In this document: piece by piece, positions 47,713 through 60,135 of the stretch
Numbering within the stretch: position 1 is the first letter of the stretch
Layout: every line of letters begins with the position of its first letter
Assembly (NCBI GenBank): GCA_016508695.1
Contig: VNKQ01000013.1
Span: forward strand, 1,426,001 to 1,490,000
DNA: 64,000 nucleotides
Source: Hyphodiscus hymeniophilus
Taxonomy: Eukaryota > Ascomycota > Leotiomycetes > Helotiales > Hyphodiscaceae
Reading direction: 5' to 3'
Position numbers and translations under genes: made by a program
The notes under the pieces: generated by a model
Seen by the model: the letters and a program-made list of their open reading frames with translations, nothing else
Told to the model about the DNA's origin: nothing
Databases searched by the model: none

Positions 47713-49661
47713 TCACTTGCCAGTATCAAAGCCACCAATGCAAGAAGAGGACATCTCTCCTATGGCAGCTGCAAAATCCCGGTCTGTCCCGCAATTCCTG
47801 CTGGGATCAAGAGATTGTCCGTCAATGCAGAAGGAGGATTTGAACCACTCGTACAACTCTTCTGACTCCTGTGTTGTCATGTCGAGAGTCTCAACGGTGC
47901 TGTTGATGAGCATTTCCGTCCAGTCGAGGGCGGTTTTTATACGTGTATGGAGAGTTCCCAATCCTTGGATGTCTCGCTTTTGAACTACCAATAAATAGTC
48001 AGTCAGTTATTGAAGTTCAGAGATAATAATAAAGCGAAAGTGGTTGTGAACTTACGCTGAGCTTTCGCGACTAAAGCGTGGTCCTGCTGGGGTTCCGACT
48101 TGTTGTTCCACCAATCCTCAAGCTTCTCAATAATACCCCGCGATTTCCAAGCCCCCATTTGGGCATTGTATACCCTTGCGCTCTCGAAGCTCTCCCCGTC
48201 GACTTCATTCTCACTTATTCGCTGCAGAGTCTGAGCCTCGGCCGCCACTCCAATCACATTATCGAGATCTTTGGAGGCTGTGCTGAGCAAGTGGGACAGA
48301 GACTGAAGTTGTTCTTTGAGTAGCGCGAGAAAGTCCACAGAGTCTGCAGCGGCCACTTGAAAAGCGATTGCACGATTCTGCAACACTTTGCTTTCCATAG
48401 GATATGAAAGGATGTGCAAGCAGTATTTTGGTCTGAGATCGAGACTCCGAGTCGATTTCAAGCATTCGACTTCGTTATTGAGAGCGGATCGTAGGGACCA
48501 AGCTAGTGTGCAGAATACAACTGAGCTTCTTCCTCCAAAGGGGAGGTGTACGATGCAGGACTTGGCGGCGACATCAATGACCCATTGCGCTGAAGAAATC
48601 GAGGAGTCCATCTCTAACTGGACCCTGTCGCTGAGATTTGGATCGACTACCATTTTCATCATCTGCTTTATAACTGCTGCCAGGCGATATCTGATGGTGC
48701 CAACAGATTTATTGACACCTCTTCGATAGGATTCCAAACTGCCATCCAGGGTGTTCAACATACCACGAAGGCTGCTATACTTTTGAACAAGTATATCCTT
48801 ATTTGGAAGCTTGGATGCTTTTGACACAGCAATCGATCTGTAGACATCACTCTTGATGACTGACATAATCTGTCGTGTACGATACACATCCACAGAAATG
48901 TTCTGCAATTGCACAAAGTTGTCCAGAACACCGGGCAGTGAATCGCTGAGCTCAGTATTCGGTTTCGGTAATACAACATCTACCCGGATGGGCACCACAT
49001 TGGACTTAGGCTCAGACCCAGAAGTGAAGATGGAAGTGGCTGCCGAATACCATGGTCCAACAACTGCGACGAAAGGGGTAGTGAGACCGACGACTACTGG
49101 GGCAATAGTACCAACCGCAGGAATCTTGGCAAAATAATCGGAAGCACCCGACTTCAGGAATTCCCAGAGCCATGCGATTAGAAATGCCAGTAGAAGTGCG
49201 GAAAAGAGGATTCCGGAAAAATACCCAATTATCGTTCGTGGCAGCCAGAAGTATCTACTGAACCATAAATGCTGAGAGCGTGATAATATAAGACAGATTA
49301 TGCTCCATATCAGTCGTAGCTTCCTGGCGATGAAGCTTGGGGCATATTGGGGAAAGCGTTTCATCAGGTCGACTTGGACCACATCTCGTAGTCGTGTGCC
49401 GTCGACCCTTTTCGCCAAGTAATGTTCCACCAATCGAGCACGATACCATTTCAATATCAGGCCATCTCCCTCTTCCGTATCGCTTTCATCAGTGTTTTCC
49501 TGGTACATCTGGAAGATGACATCGCTGACCAAGAATGGATCGAAGGCAGATAGCTGGCCACCGTAGTCTTTCAGGTATTTACATTTGGTTTCCCTCCAGT
49601 CAGTGATATGGTTGTTTGTATTTGCGCTAAAGTCGTCAAAGGCCTTTGAGAACGACGGCAT
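47713..49661 (-). CDS. Uncharacterised fungal membrane protein with coiled-coil region
   Basis: I do not recognise the family. Exons 49661-48056 and 47984-47713, with a 71-nt intron (donor C|GTAAGT), give 625 residues. The N-terminal 115 residues are soluble and acidic in part (ENTDESDTEEGD). Hydrophobic segments lie at about 117-127, 146-168 (YFSGILFSALLLAFLIAWLW) and 182-204, the last Gly/Val/Thr-rich. The remaining 400 residues are helix-prone with heptad-like patterns (SLRGMLNTLDGSLESYRRG, then LLKEQLQSLSHLLSTASKDL), followed by KLEDWWNNK. This architecture, a short membrane hairpin and a long coiled coil, resembles organelle-tethering or nuclear-envelope proteins, but that is only inference. 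The start at 49661 (MPSFSKAFDDF) is preferred over an in-frame ATG at 49973, whose extension looks non-coding. Confidence 0.78.
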
Positions 49662-51212
49662 ATTTGAGGAAGAGGCAGGTTTGGGACGCAATGGCGGTCG
49701 AGCTGGCAGATGCAGATCAAATGCGGCGAGGAGAATCGAGTTGGGAAGGCTGAATCGAAAGGACGAGTTGGCAGATGCAGGTATGATATGGCAAGGCGAT
49801 GGGTGGGTCAAGGCTGATTTTGAAAAGACAACCAGAGTTGTACCGAACGAGGTTGAATCTACTGTGGCACAAGGAAGACAGATCCTGTGAGGAAGTCGGT
49901 CTGGACGAAGATGCGATTTCAACGCCAGGTGCAACAAAATGACGCCACGAAAAATCAGGGGATAGTTCAACAAGAGAGGTTATGCCATGGAGTCTGGCTA
50001 TTGTGTAAAGAGAGATGTTGCTTTAAAGATTCTGAGTGCAAAGATACTTCCGGGGTAGTAAAAAATAGATATCTCGGACTTGAGAGTTTATTCAAGGAGA
50101 AGACAACGGGCATTTGAAAAACGTTCCTTATGACCGCCACCATCTTTGAGCTTGAAAAGTTTGAGATCTGAGACAATGCCAGCCTAGGCAATTTCTTTGA
50201 TGGTTTCGCGACAGAAGAAATTTGGGGAGAACAAAGAGCATAGCATCGAGAGAAAGGGACGAAACATGGTAAAGGAGACGATCTAGGTGTAACTCTCTAA
50301 GTCCAGCAGACAAGACAAACAATTTGTAATAACAAGCTTGTGGAAGTATGCGGGGTTTCTTCTCGAAATAATCTGGAACTTTCTTGAGGCGTTCTTGACA
50401 CATTTCAAACGTCTTTTCAGTCCGTGGACCGTAGTGACAAAACAAGGCAAAGAAACCATCATCCTCTGTGCTTTGATGCGATAGCGCGCCCCCTCAAGTC
50501 GTGCGGCGAGGGTATGAATTGGCGTGGATCTCGTGGTGTTGCTTGATCACAAAAAGATGGCCATATCATATACGGAGGAAAATGCTCGCTGCCCCACCCA
50601 AACTAGAAGCATCGATACGCACTGGCGAGCTACTTGTAAATTACTAGCGAAGCAAGGAACCTCAAACATCGGAATCGCAAAGTTGACGTTGACCACTTCA
50701 AGTAGAAATCCAATTGTCTATTGATTATAAAGTACTATCATTCGTGGTGACAACTACACGACGAACGATTAGTATTTGATATTTGCAATCTGCGATATTA
50801 GGACCTCCGACTTCGACCTGACCAATTACGAATTTCGAGTGTAGAAGGAACAGACACAAATTCATTATGAGTTTCAAGGGGTGTAAGGAAGCCATCAGAC
50901 GTTTCAATCATACAAGGAAGCTAAGAGGAATACCGGTTTCGTCTTGGTTGGGAGAAATAAGTCAAGTCTTATAAGGAGCTTTCTTTTCTCGTGTCTTCGA
51001 ATCTTAGCAGCTCGTCACTTCGAATAATCCACCAAGACCTGTGCAATCAACTTTGTACCAAACTCCGCAGCGTCCAAATATTTTCCATTGGAAGCCCCTC
51101 GTCACGCCCGTTCTTCGGCGCCGGAATAAGAATCATACCTCAGATCGTACAATATAAGTTACATAACCACCCGACCTTCATCAACGGAACAATCAGCTCG
51201 CCCTCTCTCTCC
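49662..51212. other. Intergenic region
   Basis: About 1.5 kb with promoter sequence of the preceding minus-strand gene at its left end. The frames present are short and without family features. No repeat or RNA was recognised. Confidence 0.35.
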
Positions 51213-51623
51213 ATGTTCCTCTTCACCAAGCTCTGCCTTGCAGGAATTGCCTGTCTTATCAGCCGCAGTATGTACAGCTCTAGTGAGCTCCGCGGCTTGC
51301 ACAACAAACACGACAGCGTACTCGAAGACTTTCAGGAGTTTCAAATCGCCGTGAAGGCAAAGATTCGCTATCACAACGAGCTTATTGCTCTACCAGAGCA
51401 CCTCGAGAAATTGCGTCCAGCTTTCGCCATCGCAATGAGGGAGGCAGGCATGCCGGAGGGCCAGGTTGCGCTCTGGGAACTCAAAACAGAACCCGACGAG
51501 ACCGAGGGAAATGCAAGTCCGGAGGACTTGGCGATATTCATGGCGAAGACAGGTGTCACGGAGGGAGATATTCGAGGCTGGGAACTGGGCAATCTATTCC
51601 CAAAGGTGAAACATAATTTGTGA
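51213..51623 (+). CDS. Small protein with N-terminal hydrophobic segment, unknown function
   Basis: Open frame of 136 residues starting MFLFTKLCLAGIACLISRS, which looks like a signal peptide or membrane anchor. The mature part is charged and helix-prone (DSVLEDFQEFQIAVKAK, LPEHLEKLRPAFAIAMREAG). It ends with two similar segments, MPEGQVALWEL and VTEGDIRGWELG. No family is recognised. The frame continues upstream to an ATG at 50991 (210 residues), but that extension has poor coding character. An intron near the start is possible. It could be a small secreted or membrane protein. Evidence is open frame length, composition and internal similarity only. Confidence 0.4.
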   Translation: MFLFTKLCLAGIACLISRSMYSSSELRGLHNKHDSVLEDFQEFQIAVKAKIRYHNELIALPEHLEKLRPAFAIAMREAGMPEGQVALWELKTEPDETEGNASPEDLAIFMAKTGVTEGDIRGWELGNLFPKVKHNL

Positions 51624-54600
51624 GCTATATGGATCCTTTTGTGACGTTCTGTGACTCGTTACATTTTTGAGGAGTGGTTGGGTTGTAAACTTGCAGTGGA
51701 GAGAGGAGAGGTATCCTAACTAGGACAAATCGCCTAGATTAGACGAAGGGTGGCTCTCTTAGTCAAAAGAGTATCGAGAATAGGCCTTGGTTTCCATAGT
51801 GATGCTTTGTTTGATTACATCTATTTTCCTATCGTTAGTACAAGTGAGCTAGAGTCCGTGGGCTTCCTCAGGACCATATACTCAACCCGGACGTTCTTTT
51901 GTCTCCAAGAGTGTGCAATAGAGCGATGGGTGCGGAAATTGCTCCAGGAGCTCTATACAATATCCAGTCAGCGAAGAATGCCGCGAAAACGGATGACTTT
52001 GGATAGACGTTTGAGACGAGTTGTGCCTAACGTTTGCTTGCCTCGCCATTTGTATGCTTCTTGCTAATACTACGGTCAAAGAGGGAGTGTTCTGCACGAG
52101 ATGGAGGGGTTGGATACCAGGAGAAGAAAGAAATGGGGAAGATATCGGCACCGAGATTGCTTGAAACATAGCATGAGTGAGCAGTGAAGAGAACATAAGA
52201 CAGCCATGAAGTTAGATCTAGTGGCACGCGCTTCGAAGCCATGAAGGGAGCTCCAATCAATGTCTCATCAAATGTCGATATACATGAGTGTTCCCATGTC
52301 CAAAATCAAGCAGCCAGAGACATCAGAGTCTCGTTTTGTAATCAAGCTTCCAAATCACTTTCAAACTAAATGCTATGTTGATTGAGTATATCTACTTGGA
52401 TGTGATTATATACCCGTGAGGAACAACAAAAGTTCTTTGCACCCCTCGAGCTCTAATCTCGAATCGCGTGGAAGTCCATTCTTCCATGTGTTCGATTGGA
52501 GCAGGCCACCGAATTCGTGCTCGGTCCCCAGAGCGAGGATAGAGCCAGTGGGCAGCTGGAGCCCGTGGATGAGTGTTTGAGCTAAGGAAAGAAGAGTCTG
52601 GGTAGGAGTTGTACTTCGGAGAAATCGGAGGCTATCGGAAAGTCATTCAGACCGGGAACGATATCATCCCCATAAAATATGCAAATAGGGAGCGTGTTTG
52701 GCCCTCTAGCGTTTGCCTACCGGCTAAGGAATGAATATATGTCGCCTTTGCATCGTCGGGAAGTTCGAGATCATGGGGATATTGTGGCATGACTAAGAAC
52801 CCAAGTCCCTATTTTGAAATACAATGTCGAAGACTCCGTGATAACTTGTGTGCCCTAAGGAACAGATCCGCGACCTGATTGACAGCCATCCTCAATCAAC
52901 TTCCCCGGCGCGGCCGCGCGGCAGAGTATAAGAACCTGCGCTATATATTCGGCTGCTCAGTCAGTGATGCGCTGTGCCAAACATGGTCCAATGTATCCGT
53001 AGTTCTCTCCGTTGTATTGCTTCTCCATAACCAGCGTTCAGCCACTTGTAATCTTCTCATCGAAATCTGGATGCCGAACCTTTTGGTTGATAGAGAGCCC
53101 AAACTTTCAACCATGTCCCTTCGTCGGATGAACAAGCAGACCGTTCACATATCAAAACTGCGTCGGAGTGATCCTCCTTAGTTTGTATGACATCGACAAG
53201 CAAATGGTATAGATGGGTAATTTTGGAGTGGAAGAGGACTGAGACCAAGTAGCTTCATCGAGTTTCGAGGGTGAATCAGATATTCCGGAATACATGCACT
53301 CTTGCTATAGAAGTGTCAGCCACGAAAGTTGCGGGAGATCATCTGCAGACCATCAAGAACGTAGTACTTCGAACGAGCAGTCCATCATCTCTAAAAGCGC
53401 ATTGTGTCTGCCGGATGTGCTGCGTTCCCAAGTCATTCGATTGAGGCCATCTCCTCATTGCCGGATCTCCACGATCGCACTTCCCATTCCTTGGGGCAAG
53501 TAAGTCTTCATTCGCCCAGTGTTTCCTCGCTGCCAGATATGCCACATCCTCAATCTCAAGTTGAAAACATCATTATGAGTATTGCGTCTAACCTTTACGG
53601 AATCCCAGGCGGATAAGCATCGACACCGCGCTCCTCCTGCGGTCTGCCAACCGGGGAGCTCCAGGAAGGCAACAAAGTTAAGACCTTGCACAGGCAGCAT
53701 GCTGGGAGGGACATGCGGCTATTGCTCGTGATACTTCTGCGGCGTATTGGAGGTTGATGCGTTTCGAGTAACCGTGACGAGGCTGAGATGTTGTTTGTTG
53801 CAGATTGCTGTCAGTTTGAATGAAGCTGAGACTGTGAAAAGGCTGAAATTGCCGATGTACTTTTTGCGGGCAAAACAAGAAGGAAAGCGGTGTGCCAGCA
53901 CCGACTGAACATGTGGCTGTGCAGATTGTGGTGTACTGCAAAGCACGTGATCACATTGAAGTTCTCTCACCGTCTGTTGCTGTCCCCTTGAGCCTTGCAG
54001 CCTGGTCGTTGTTTCATTGATATCTGCGAAGAGAAACATGTCTCTAAGTATTGCTTACCCCTTCAGTATTTGACGGCATCATAGTCTCATGCCCGGGATC
54101 TAGGATTCCACACATTATTTCTACCGTGTCTTAGGATCTGATAAGCTCAATGAAAAATGTACGCTGCCATCAAAGGTCAAACCCGATTTCTTTCAAAACG
54201 GCGGGCAACCTGCATTAGCAACTCCCCCGCTCTGGTCTTTGGGCACTTGTAAGCAGCTGGCTTCCATAGCCTAGTCAGCAGCACAAGCTTTGTCTTGAAG
54301 TAAACCACTTAGTGGCAGTGACTTCTAGCTTTTCCAAGTATCAAGTGCTGCAAGTTCTTCAATGCGCAATGGCGTTCTTTCCCGTCAAGAGAATGTTCAA
54401 ACATAAGAGTCACCTTCCTTTGAGGAAACTACCGAGCCCAGAAGCTTTGGTTTCCAATAGATTTCCCCTCAGTACACTGTTCCAGAAAGCTGATGCCCTG
54501 TTGCGGGATCTGATATCTGGGGGCGCACGGCTTCTTGCGTAAACGCTTCAGTCTCCATGAACTTTATGCAAGCTCCCTTGATTCTGGATACGGTCTCGTA

Positions 54601-57258
54601 CACAAACTCGTCCTTCATCGATCCGAAGTTTATGCATGTCCCATCAGTTTCACAAATAGAAGGAAGCTTTCGATGCCACGTGTATAGTTATCTTGGTATC
54701 TTCGATGCTTTGAACCTTAGCAGCTCATAGGGACAAAGGAAGTGCGCATGAACTCCAACTCCACCGCTATGGTTTACTTCTACAAGTGCTGTTTCTATGG
54801 ATGACTGAAGGGACATCTTCGCACATGTGAGCACAGTCAAAAGGCTGTTCGAAGATTCATATATCAAAGCCCTTGGCAGCTTGGCTATTGCTGAAGATTG
54901 CTTGTAGTATTCGACGCACTTGATGATACTATTAGTATCACTTCAAAATTCCCTTGACAGACTCTTCAACTGAGCAAGAACGCTGAAAGTCCAAGGGTCG
55001 CAACCTTGCTGAAAGCGAAAATTGTCTCTTCTATCTCCATCGCAGTGCGTTTCGTTCTCAATCCTCGCCAATAATCCAACGTGTCGTCAAAAAATCGACT
55101 TAAATACTGTCAATGTACCTGCGAAAACTTTTACAATCGACGATACCCACGGTTCCAGGACCTTCCTGCATTACATGGACCATCTCAAATTCCAGAATCT
55201 TTAATATTTTCGGTTCAAATATCAATCCTATGCTTATACAAAGTATGCGTGTCACAACCTGTGGTGTGATAGAACACAAAGCTAATCAATACCCCAGACA
55301 ATCTCGAAAAGCCATTTCTCCTCCCCGGAACCACTGGGTTCACCAAGCAGGTTCACCAAGCAATGACCCAAACAATTACCAGAGAACCCATTGATCCAGC
55401 AACAAGAAGAGGCGCGACTTTTGACAGCTCATAGTCATCTCAAAAGCCCACTGTGACAAATTTCCATTCCAACATGGGGCTGGGAAGAATCATCCCGTTG
55501 AGAATCATCCAACCTCGAATAACACAAATTAGCTCTCTACGAGCTTTGATCTGTCTGCCAAAACATTTGCCGAAAGCTGAGACATGGCCCAATCAAACGC
55601 ATAGCTTCGCTGAGGTACTGTCGTCTAGACACGAGACCTTCGCAGAATCACAGCCCCCACCTTCTCCTCTTCGATCAAAGCATGGTTCCAGAAATGGACT
55701 CTCGGAACAGCAATCTCACTCATCGCTCCAATTCTATAGAAATGCCCGGCTTAATGCAAAGCCGTCTACTAGAATATTTGTTCTCCGGACTCGGAACTCT
55801 TCAAAGCGTTTGGCTCTCCCCCAATTCCCTTCCATATTGCCGGTCAAACACTTTTCGAAAAGGAAACGTTACAGAATAGCAATGCTCCCAAATAATTCAA
55901 CACCGGCTCCACGAGACCCAACCCTCGTTCTCCAAGGTATCCCTTACCTTTTCTCACCTTTGCTTTGCACATCCAACTTCTCCCGACACCAACACTCAGC
56001 CTCATTCAACTTGTCCCGACACCAACACTCAGCCTCATTCAACTTGTCCATCCAACCACTCTCTGACAGTATCCGATCCTCCGTGCAATATGTCTTTCAC
56101 ACTGCTTCACTTGTGAGAGGGAAGCATCTGACTCTGAAAAGAGGCAAATGTTAAGATGGAGAAATGATAAAGTAGATTGTGGGACCATTCACCAATGAAT
56201 ACATAGAAATATGTGGGATTCTTTGACATCGATGGATTACATCTGCGGGGCATTCACGTGTTTTCTCGTCTCGAGAGGAAGTGGTTGAACTGATGGAACC
56301 AAGTGACAGTACCATAAATTAGTGGATTCATACACCGGCGAACCTACACATTGACGGATTCCTGGCGAATCCGAACATCGATGCATCTCCCCTACAAAAC
56401 AGACTCTCTCCTCACCACCACCAACACTCACAAACGGCACGGGCAAGGTGCAATTTGTGTCTGTTGTGGGTGACAAGGAGGAAGCCTGCTAGTAAGGAGT
56501 AAGACCTTGCCTGCGTAGCTTGCCCCTATACAGACATGGTCATTAGATGTTTCATTCTTGAGGCTTTGTAGCTTGCCCCTGCAAACCTTATCGTAGCGAA
56601 TTCTTTAGCTATAATTATACGCAATCCAAAGTGCCCAATTGAAATCATTTTAGCCAATCGTACTTCTTACCTTATGTAATAAATTTTAGAAAGTGAAAAT
56701 CACCCTTACTAAAGCGTTCCCGAACCGTTCCCGAAGCGTTCCAAATCGTACCCTGACAATACTGGAAAAGTTCGCTTAATAAAGCTTTTGTCCGTTATCG
56801 ATCTCGCCAGGCTAGTAGTACTTTCCTACTTATTATTATTACTGTAAACCCCGTTGTACTTATCGGACGCCTAACCTTGTTCTCGCTATATATAATTGTA
56901 TTCCCATTATTCTTGTTATAAAGCATATAATGTCCGTACCTATTATCGCTATTATTAGCTTTTACCTATCTACCTAGTATATGGTTCTCAAGGATTTAGA
57001 GCCTATTATCAACGTTGTATTGAAGAACCTTAATAATAGCCCTACTTGTTGAGAAATATCGCTCCTTGTTCGATGTTACATTTCCTTCTCTTGCATTATA
57101 ATATCATCCTTTGGCCATTACCTTCAATTAACAAGGTCAATCAACGAGAAAGTCGGCCAAACTCACTAGTAATTTGGCGGATAGTAAGTCTAATCCAGGG
57201 ATCTTGACGCTATAAAGAGAGCATTTCACGAACTAAATTACTCCATTTCCGTAGGATA
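51624..57258. other. 5.6 kb without recognisable genes; start of accessory region
   Basis: Many short frames on both strands, none with family motifs or splice partners that I can see. The longest (55453-56154, 233 codons, plus) is basic and low in complexity and contains a 33-bp tandem repeat translated twice; I do not call it. From 56640 to 57250 the DNA becomes AT-rich with tattatta-like tracts, suggestive of a repeat-mutated transposon relic. The content and contrast with the compact block before 50 kb suggest accessory DNA. Confidence 0.4.
55981..56046. repeat. Perfect 33-bp tandem duplication
   Basis: Copies 55981-56013 and 56014-56046 are identical (start tcccgacaccaac, end ttcaacttg). 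A perfect copy in otherwise non-conserved DNA points to a recent duplication. Confidence 0.9.
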
Positions 57259-59066
57259 TTATGGCGTATTTTCATGTGTTAAAGATAATTGCGAGGTCCG
57301 GACAAAAGTTGAATCCCCTAATTGCTCGGGCGCCATAGCCTGAGCGCCTTGCCGAATACGGGACTCAGAGGAAGGGACTTCCTCAGCCCCATGATCAGCT
57401 TTCAGGATTTTCGAAGGTCGGTTATCAGGCAGGGTAGTGGCAGCATGCTGATCTTGTGAGGGATCCTGCATTATCCTACGGAGAGCAAAAAATGGATGTG
57501 TCAGGGCCTGACTTGCTGATGGGCGGTGCGACGGGTCCCAGCTAAGCAACTGGCCTAATAAATCTGCTAGTAGAGCGTGATGGTCACTCTGCGTTCCGAA
57601 CATCGAAAGTTGGCTCAAAAGGACTTTGTGCACCTCGCGTGATTGAATACGCCCTCGACGTAGAGGCCCATTCGAGGGGAAGACGATATCGAAGCAGACA
57701 AGCCCAAAGCTCCACATATCAATTTTGTTATCATAAGACGTATTTACATCTACTTCAGGGGCCAACGTGTAAAGTGGACCTATGTGTTTCTGCGTTGAGC
57801 ACACAGCTTGGATGGCCTTCCTAAAGTCCGCCACGATAGCCTCAGGGGGTGCTAAAGACTTCACGAGAATGTTCTTCATGGTGATGTCGCGATGAATAAA
57901 GCCCTTGGAATGGAGACTTCTAATACCATTTAATGGCCCGTAAAATAGAGCAGCGAACTGTGGAAGACCGAGATCTGCGAGGTGACCAGACGTTGATAGT
58001 TTCCAAAGATCTCCAAGGGAGGCCAATAAGAAAACCAAGTAAAACCTTTCCGCGAATTTACAGCTGTGGCGGTGCCCATGCTCGCAAAAGGCCTCATGTA
58101 GAACTAGTAGTCCCGAAAGGTCCTGAGGTGGAGGTTAGTCAATGAGATGAATTTGATAGATTGCCGCCTTACTTTGAGCTGACTGGGAATCCCAATTTCT
58201 TCCTTACATGCCGCCCAATTCGCGGGAGACTTCAGATTCAATTCTTTGACAGCGAACGGTTCACCTGTCTTCTGATGAACACCAGCCTTTACCCAACCAA
58301 ATCCACCATATCCAAGTGTTTCGTGCAATATATACTCGTGCAGCATGATAGAGCTCTGCTGCCAGGGAAATGCGAGTATGTGCTTGCATGGCGCCGGAAG
58401 GTTATGAGCGGCAAGAATTGCATTCCGTGCTGACACCCAGGAAAGATACCCGGTAACATCCACAGTGTCATACCTGAGCACAAACTCCAGTTCACCAAGT
58501 TTGAATCGATTCGAGCGCTGAAAAAGCACATGGCTCCTACCTGAGCTTAGACGGAGTGGTTCATTATCTAGAAAGTAGACAACGGGAAATCTGGCGTCCA
58601 TAGCCGTCAACATCAATACCCCAGACGCTTTGTGGAAATGGAGGGCGGCGTGAAACCTGGCTACCCCCATTTGCAGTCGCTGCTCGTATTGAATGATCAG
58701 AACATCGATCTCAGGATTTTTTAAGGAAGATGGGTGCCCCTGACCGCCTAGCCGCCATCCAGGGATTGAAGACACAGATTGAATATCAAGTTCAAAGTAA
58801 CCATATTTACCCCCCGAAGTAGGAGGAGAAGGAGGCTCATTTTCCAAACTTTCGTCCTCCTCGGACACACGCGGGATACTCTTCGAAGTGTTTCCAGCGC
58901 TTAGTGGGGTAGATGTAAGGTGATTGTCTGATAATACACGGTAACGTATAAAAGCTTTGAAACGGTCTTGTACTGTGTGGGACGATTCGAGTAGCTCAAG
59001 TGCGCCAATTGCTTGCTTGTTTTGCGGAATCAACCTTGCTATAGGACAAACCAAAAATCCTGACAT
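57259..59066 (-). CDS. FHA domain-containing protein kinase with DFG-to-DFR change
   Basis: Exons 59066-58173 and 58122-57259, with a 50-nt intron (GTAAGG...CTCAG), give 585 residues. An FHA-like domain (about 95-205) reads WRLGGQG, GVARFHAALHFHKASGVLML and FKLGELEFVLRY; FHA domains bind phosphothreonine. The kinase domain follows: Gly loop LGYGGFGWV (about 255), Lys274 (FAVKEL), HRDITMKN (Asp377, Asn382), then Asp397-Phe-Arg399 where DFG is expected, APEV and KIDMWSFGLVCFDIVF. The Gly to Arg change (codon agg instead of ggg) should harm Mg-ATP binding, so a pseudokinase is possible. Layout resembles FHA-kinases of the Rad53/Mek1 type and expanded fungal accessory kinases, but I cannot assign an orthologue. 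The C-terminal 90 residues are polar and disordered in character. A gag remnant lies 57 bp upstream on the same strand. Confidence 0.8.
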
Positions 59067-59122
59067 TGCGTGGTAAGATCTTTTGCGGACAGTAATTACT
59101 AATAACTAACTTTAATTAAATA

Positions 59123-59779
59123 TTACTCTAAAGCAGGCGGTTTAGATGCTGACGGCCTGTGCCGTGAGGTGTTGATAAGCTGCCCGAAATCTGAAGGACG
59201 GTCGGACATGGCGTATCTGCAGGCGGGTGATCCCTGGCACGCAGTGACCACTTCGTTTCCCAGGAAAGCCACGCTTCTGAGGTCAGGGGAGACGCCATAT
59301 TGCAGTTGCTGTAGCTTGTTGACGAGAGCCTGGACGTTCTCGTACGTGGTTTTATCTTGGTTCTTAGCAGTGACAGATGCGAGGGTAAGGCTGTTCCATT
59401 CGTCTAGGTTGCGGTGTTGGTATCCTGGGCCCTCGAAGAAGTTGCAGATGCTGTTGCAAACGTCATTGAACGTACGCAAAGATAGCATTTGATTGAAGTA
59501 GTAGTCCTGGGCAAGTCCCTTCAGCATGGTGGGAAAGGCTTTCATGAATGCCTCTAAGGGTAGCTCTACTCTCTCACATATGTCCTTGAAAATGACCAAC
59601 CTGTGGTCAGAACTGCCGTTTGTACCATCGTATCTCTGTTTGTCGGTAATGATTCTAGCGATCTCTCCGATCTGCTTGCCGTAACCCACTGTGGCACCGC
59701 CTTTGAGGTATGGTGCCCTTGGTAGGTGTGTGGTATAAATGCTTGTACAGCGGGGGGTGGGAAAGAAAGAGGGGGGCAC
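59123..59779 (-). mobile_element. Truncated gag-like ORF of an LTR retrotransposon
   Basis: Open frame of 218 residues with the character of fungal Ty1/copia-type gag or gag-like proteins. It has a helical middle part: ICERVELPLEAFMKAFPTML, LAQDYYFNQML, FNDVCNSICNFFEGP, HRNLDEWNSLTL and ALVNKLQQLQYGV. It stops before the zinc knuckle and protease parts expected in a full gag-pol, and no integrase or reverse transcriptase is found nearby, so it is a remnant. The first 20 residues may not be genuine. No flanking long terminal repeats were proven; a candidate terminal-repeat-like segment lies at about 60700-60911. I rely on overall gag-like pattern only, so the exact superfamily is uncertain. 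Confidence 0.6.
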
Positions 59780-60118
59780 CTTGGGGAGGGTTAACCTTGG
59801 GCGGGTCGGGGTATAAGGGATCGTGGTACGGCATTTTTGCAGGTTGACTGTGAACGGTGTGGAATCTGATAGGAGGTACAGGTTTTATATCCCCATATGC
59901 CTATTACTGAATCGAATGTGAAGTAAACGGATGTGACAGGATATTTGACGTCATTGAAGTCTTTTTGAGCAGCATCGATATCTTCAGCAGTCCGTGTGTT
60001 GTTTCTCTTCTACTATAATGGCGTGCAACGCCTTGGTAACTAATATTCGTGGGGTGCTTAAGGCTACAAACACGCCGCCACAGCGAAGGAAATGCCGTAG
60101 ATTCTGTATATGCCTGCC

Positions 60119-60135
60119 GGGGGGGGGGGGGGGGG
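60119..60135. repeat. Poly-G tract (17 G)
   Basis: An uninterrupted run of 17 G on the plus strand, followed by taatg. Such runs are prone to length change and sequencing error. Confidence 0.85.

Noticed and set aside
55453..56154. 233-codon plus-strand frame
   Set aside because: Basic, low-complexity translation that reads a 33-bp repeat twice; no homology signal and no introns to extend it.
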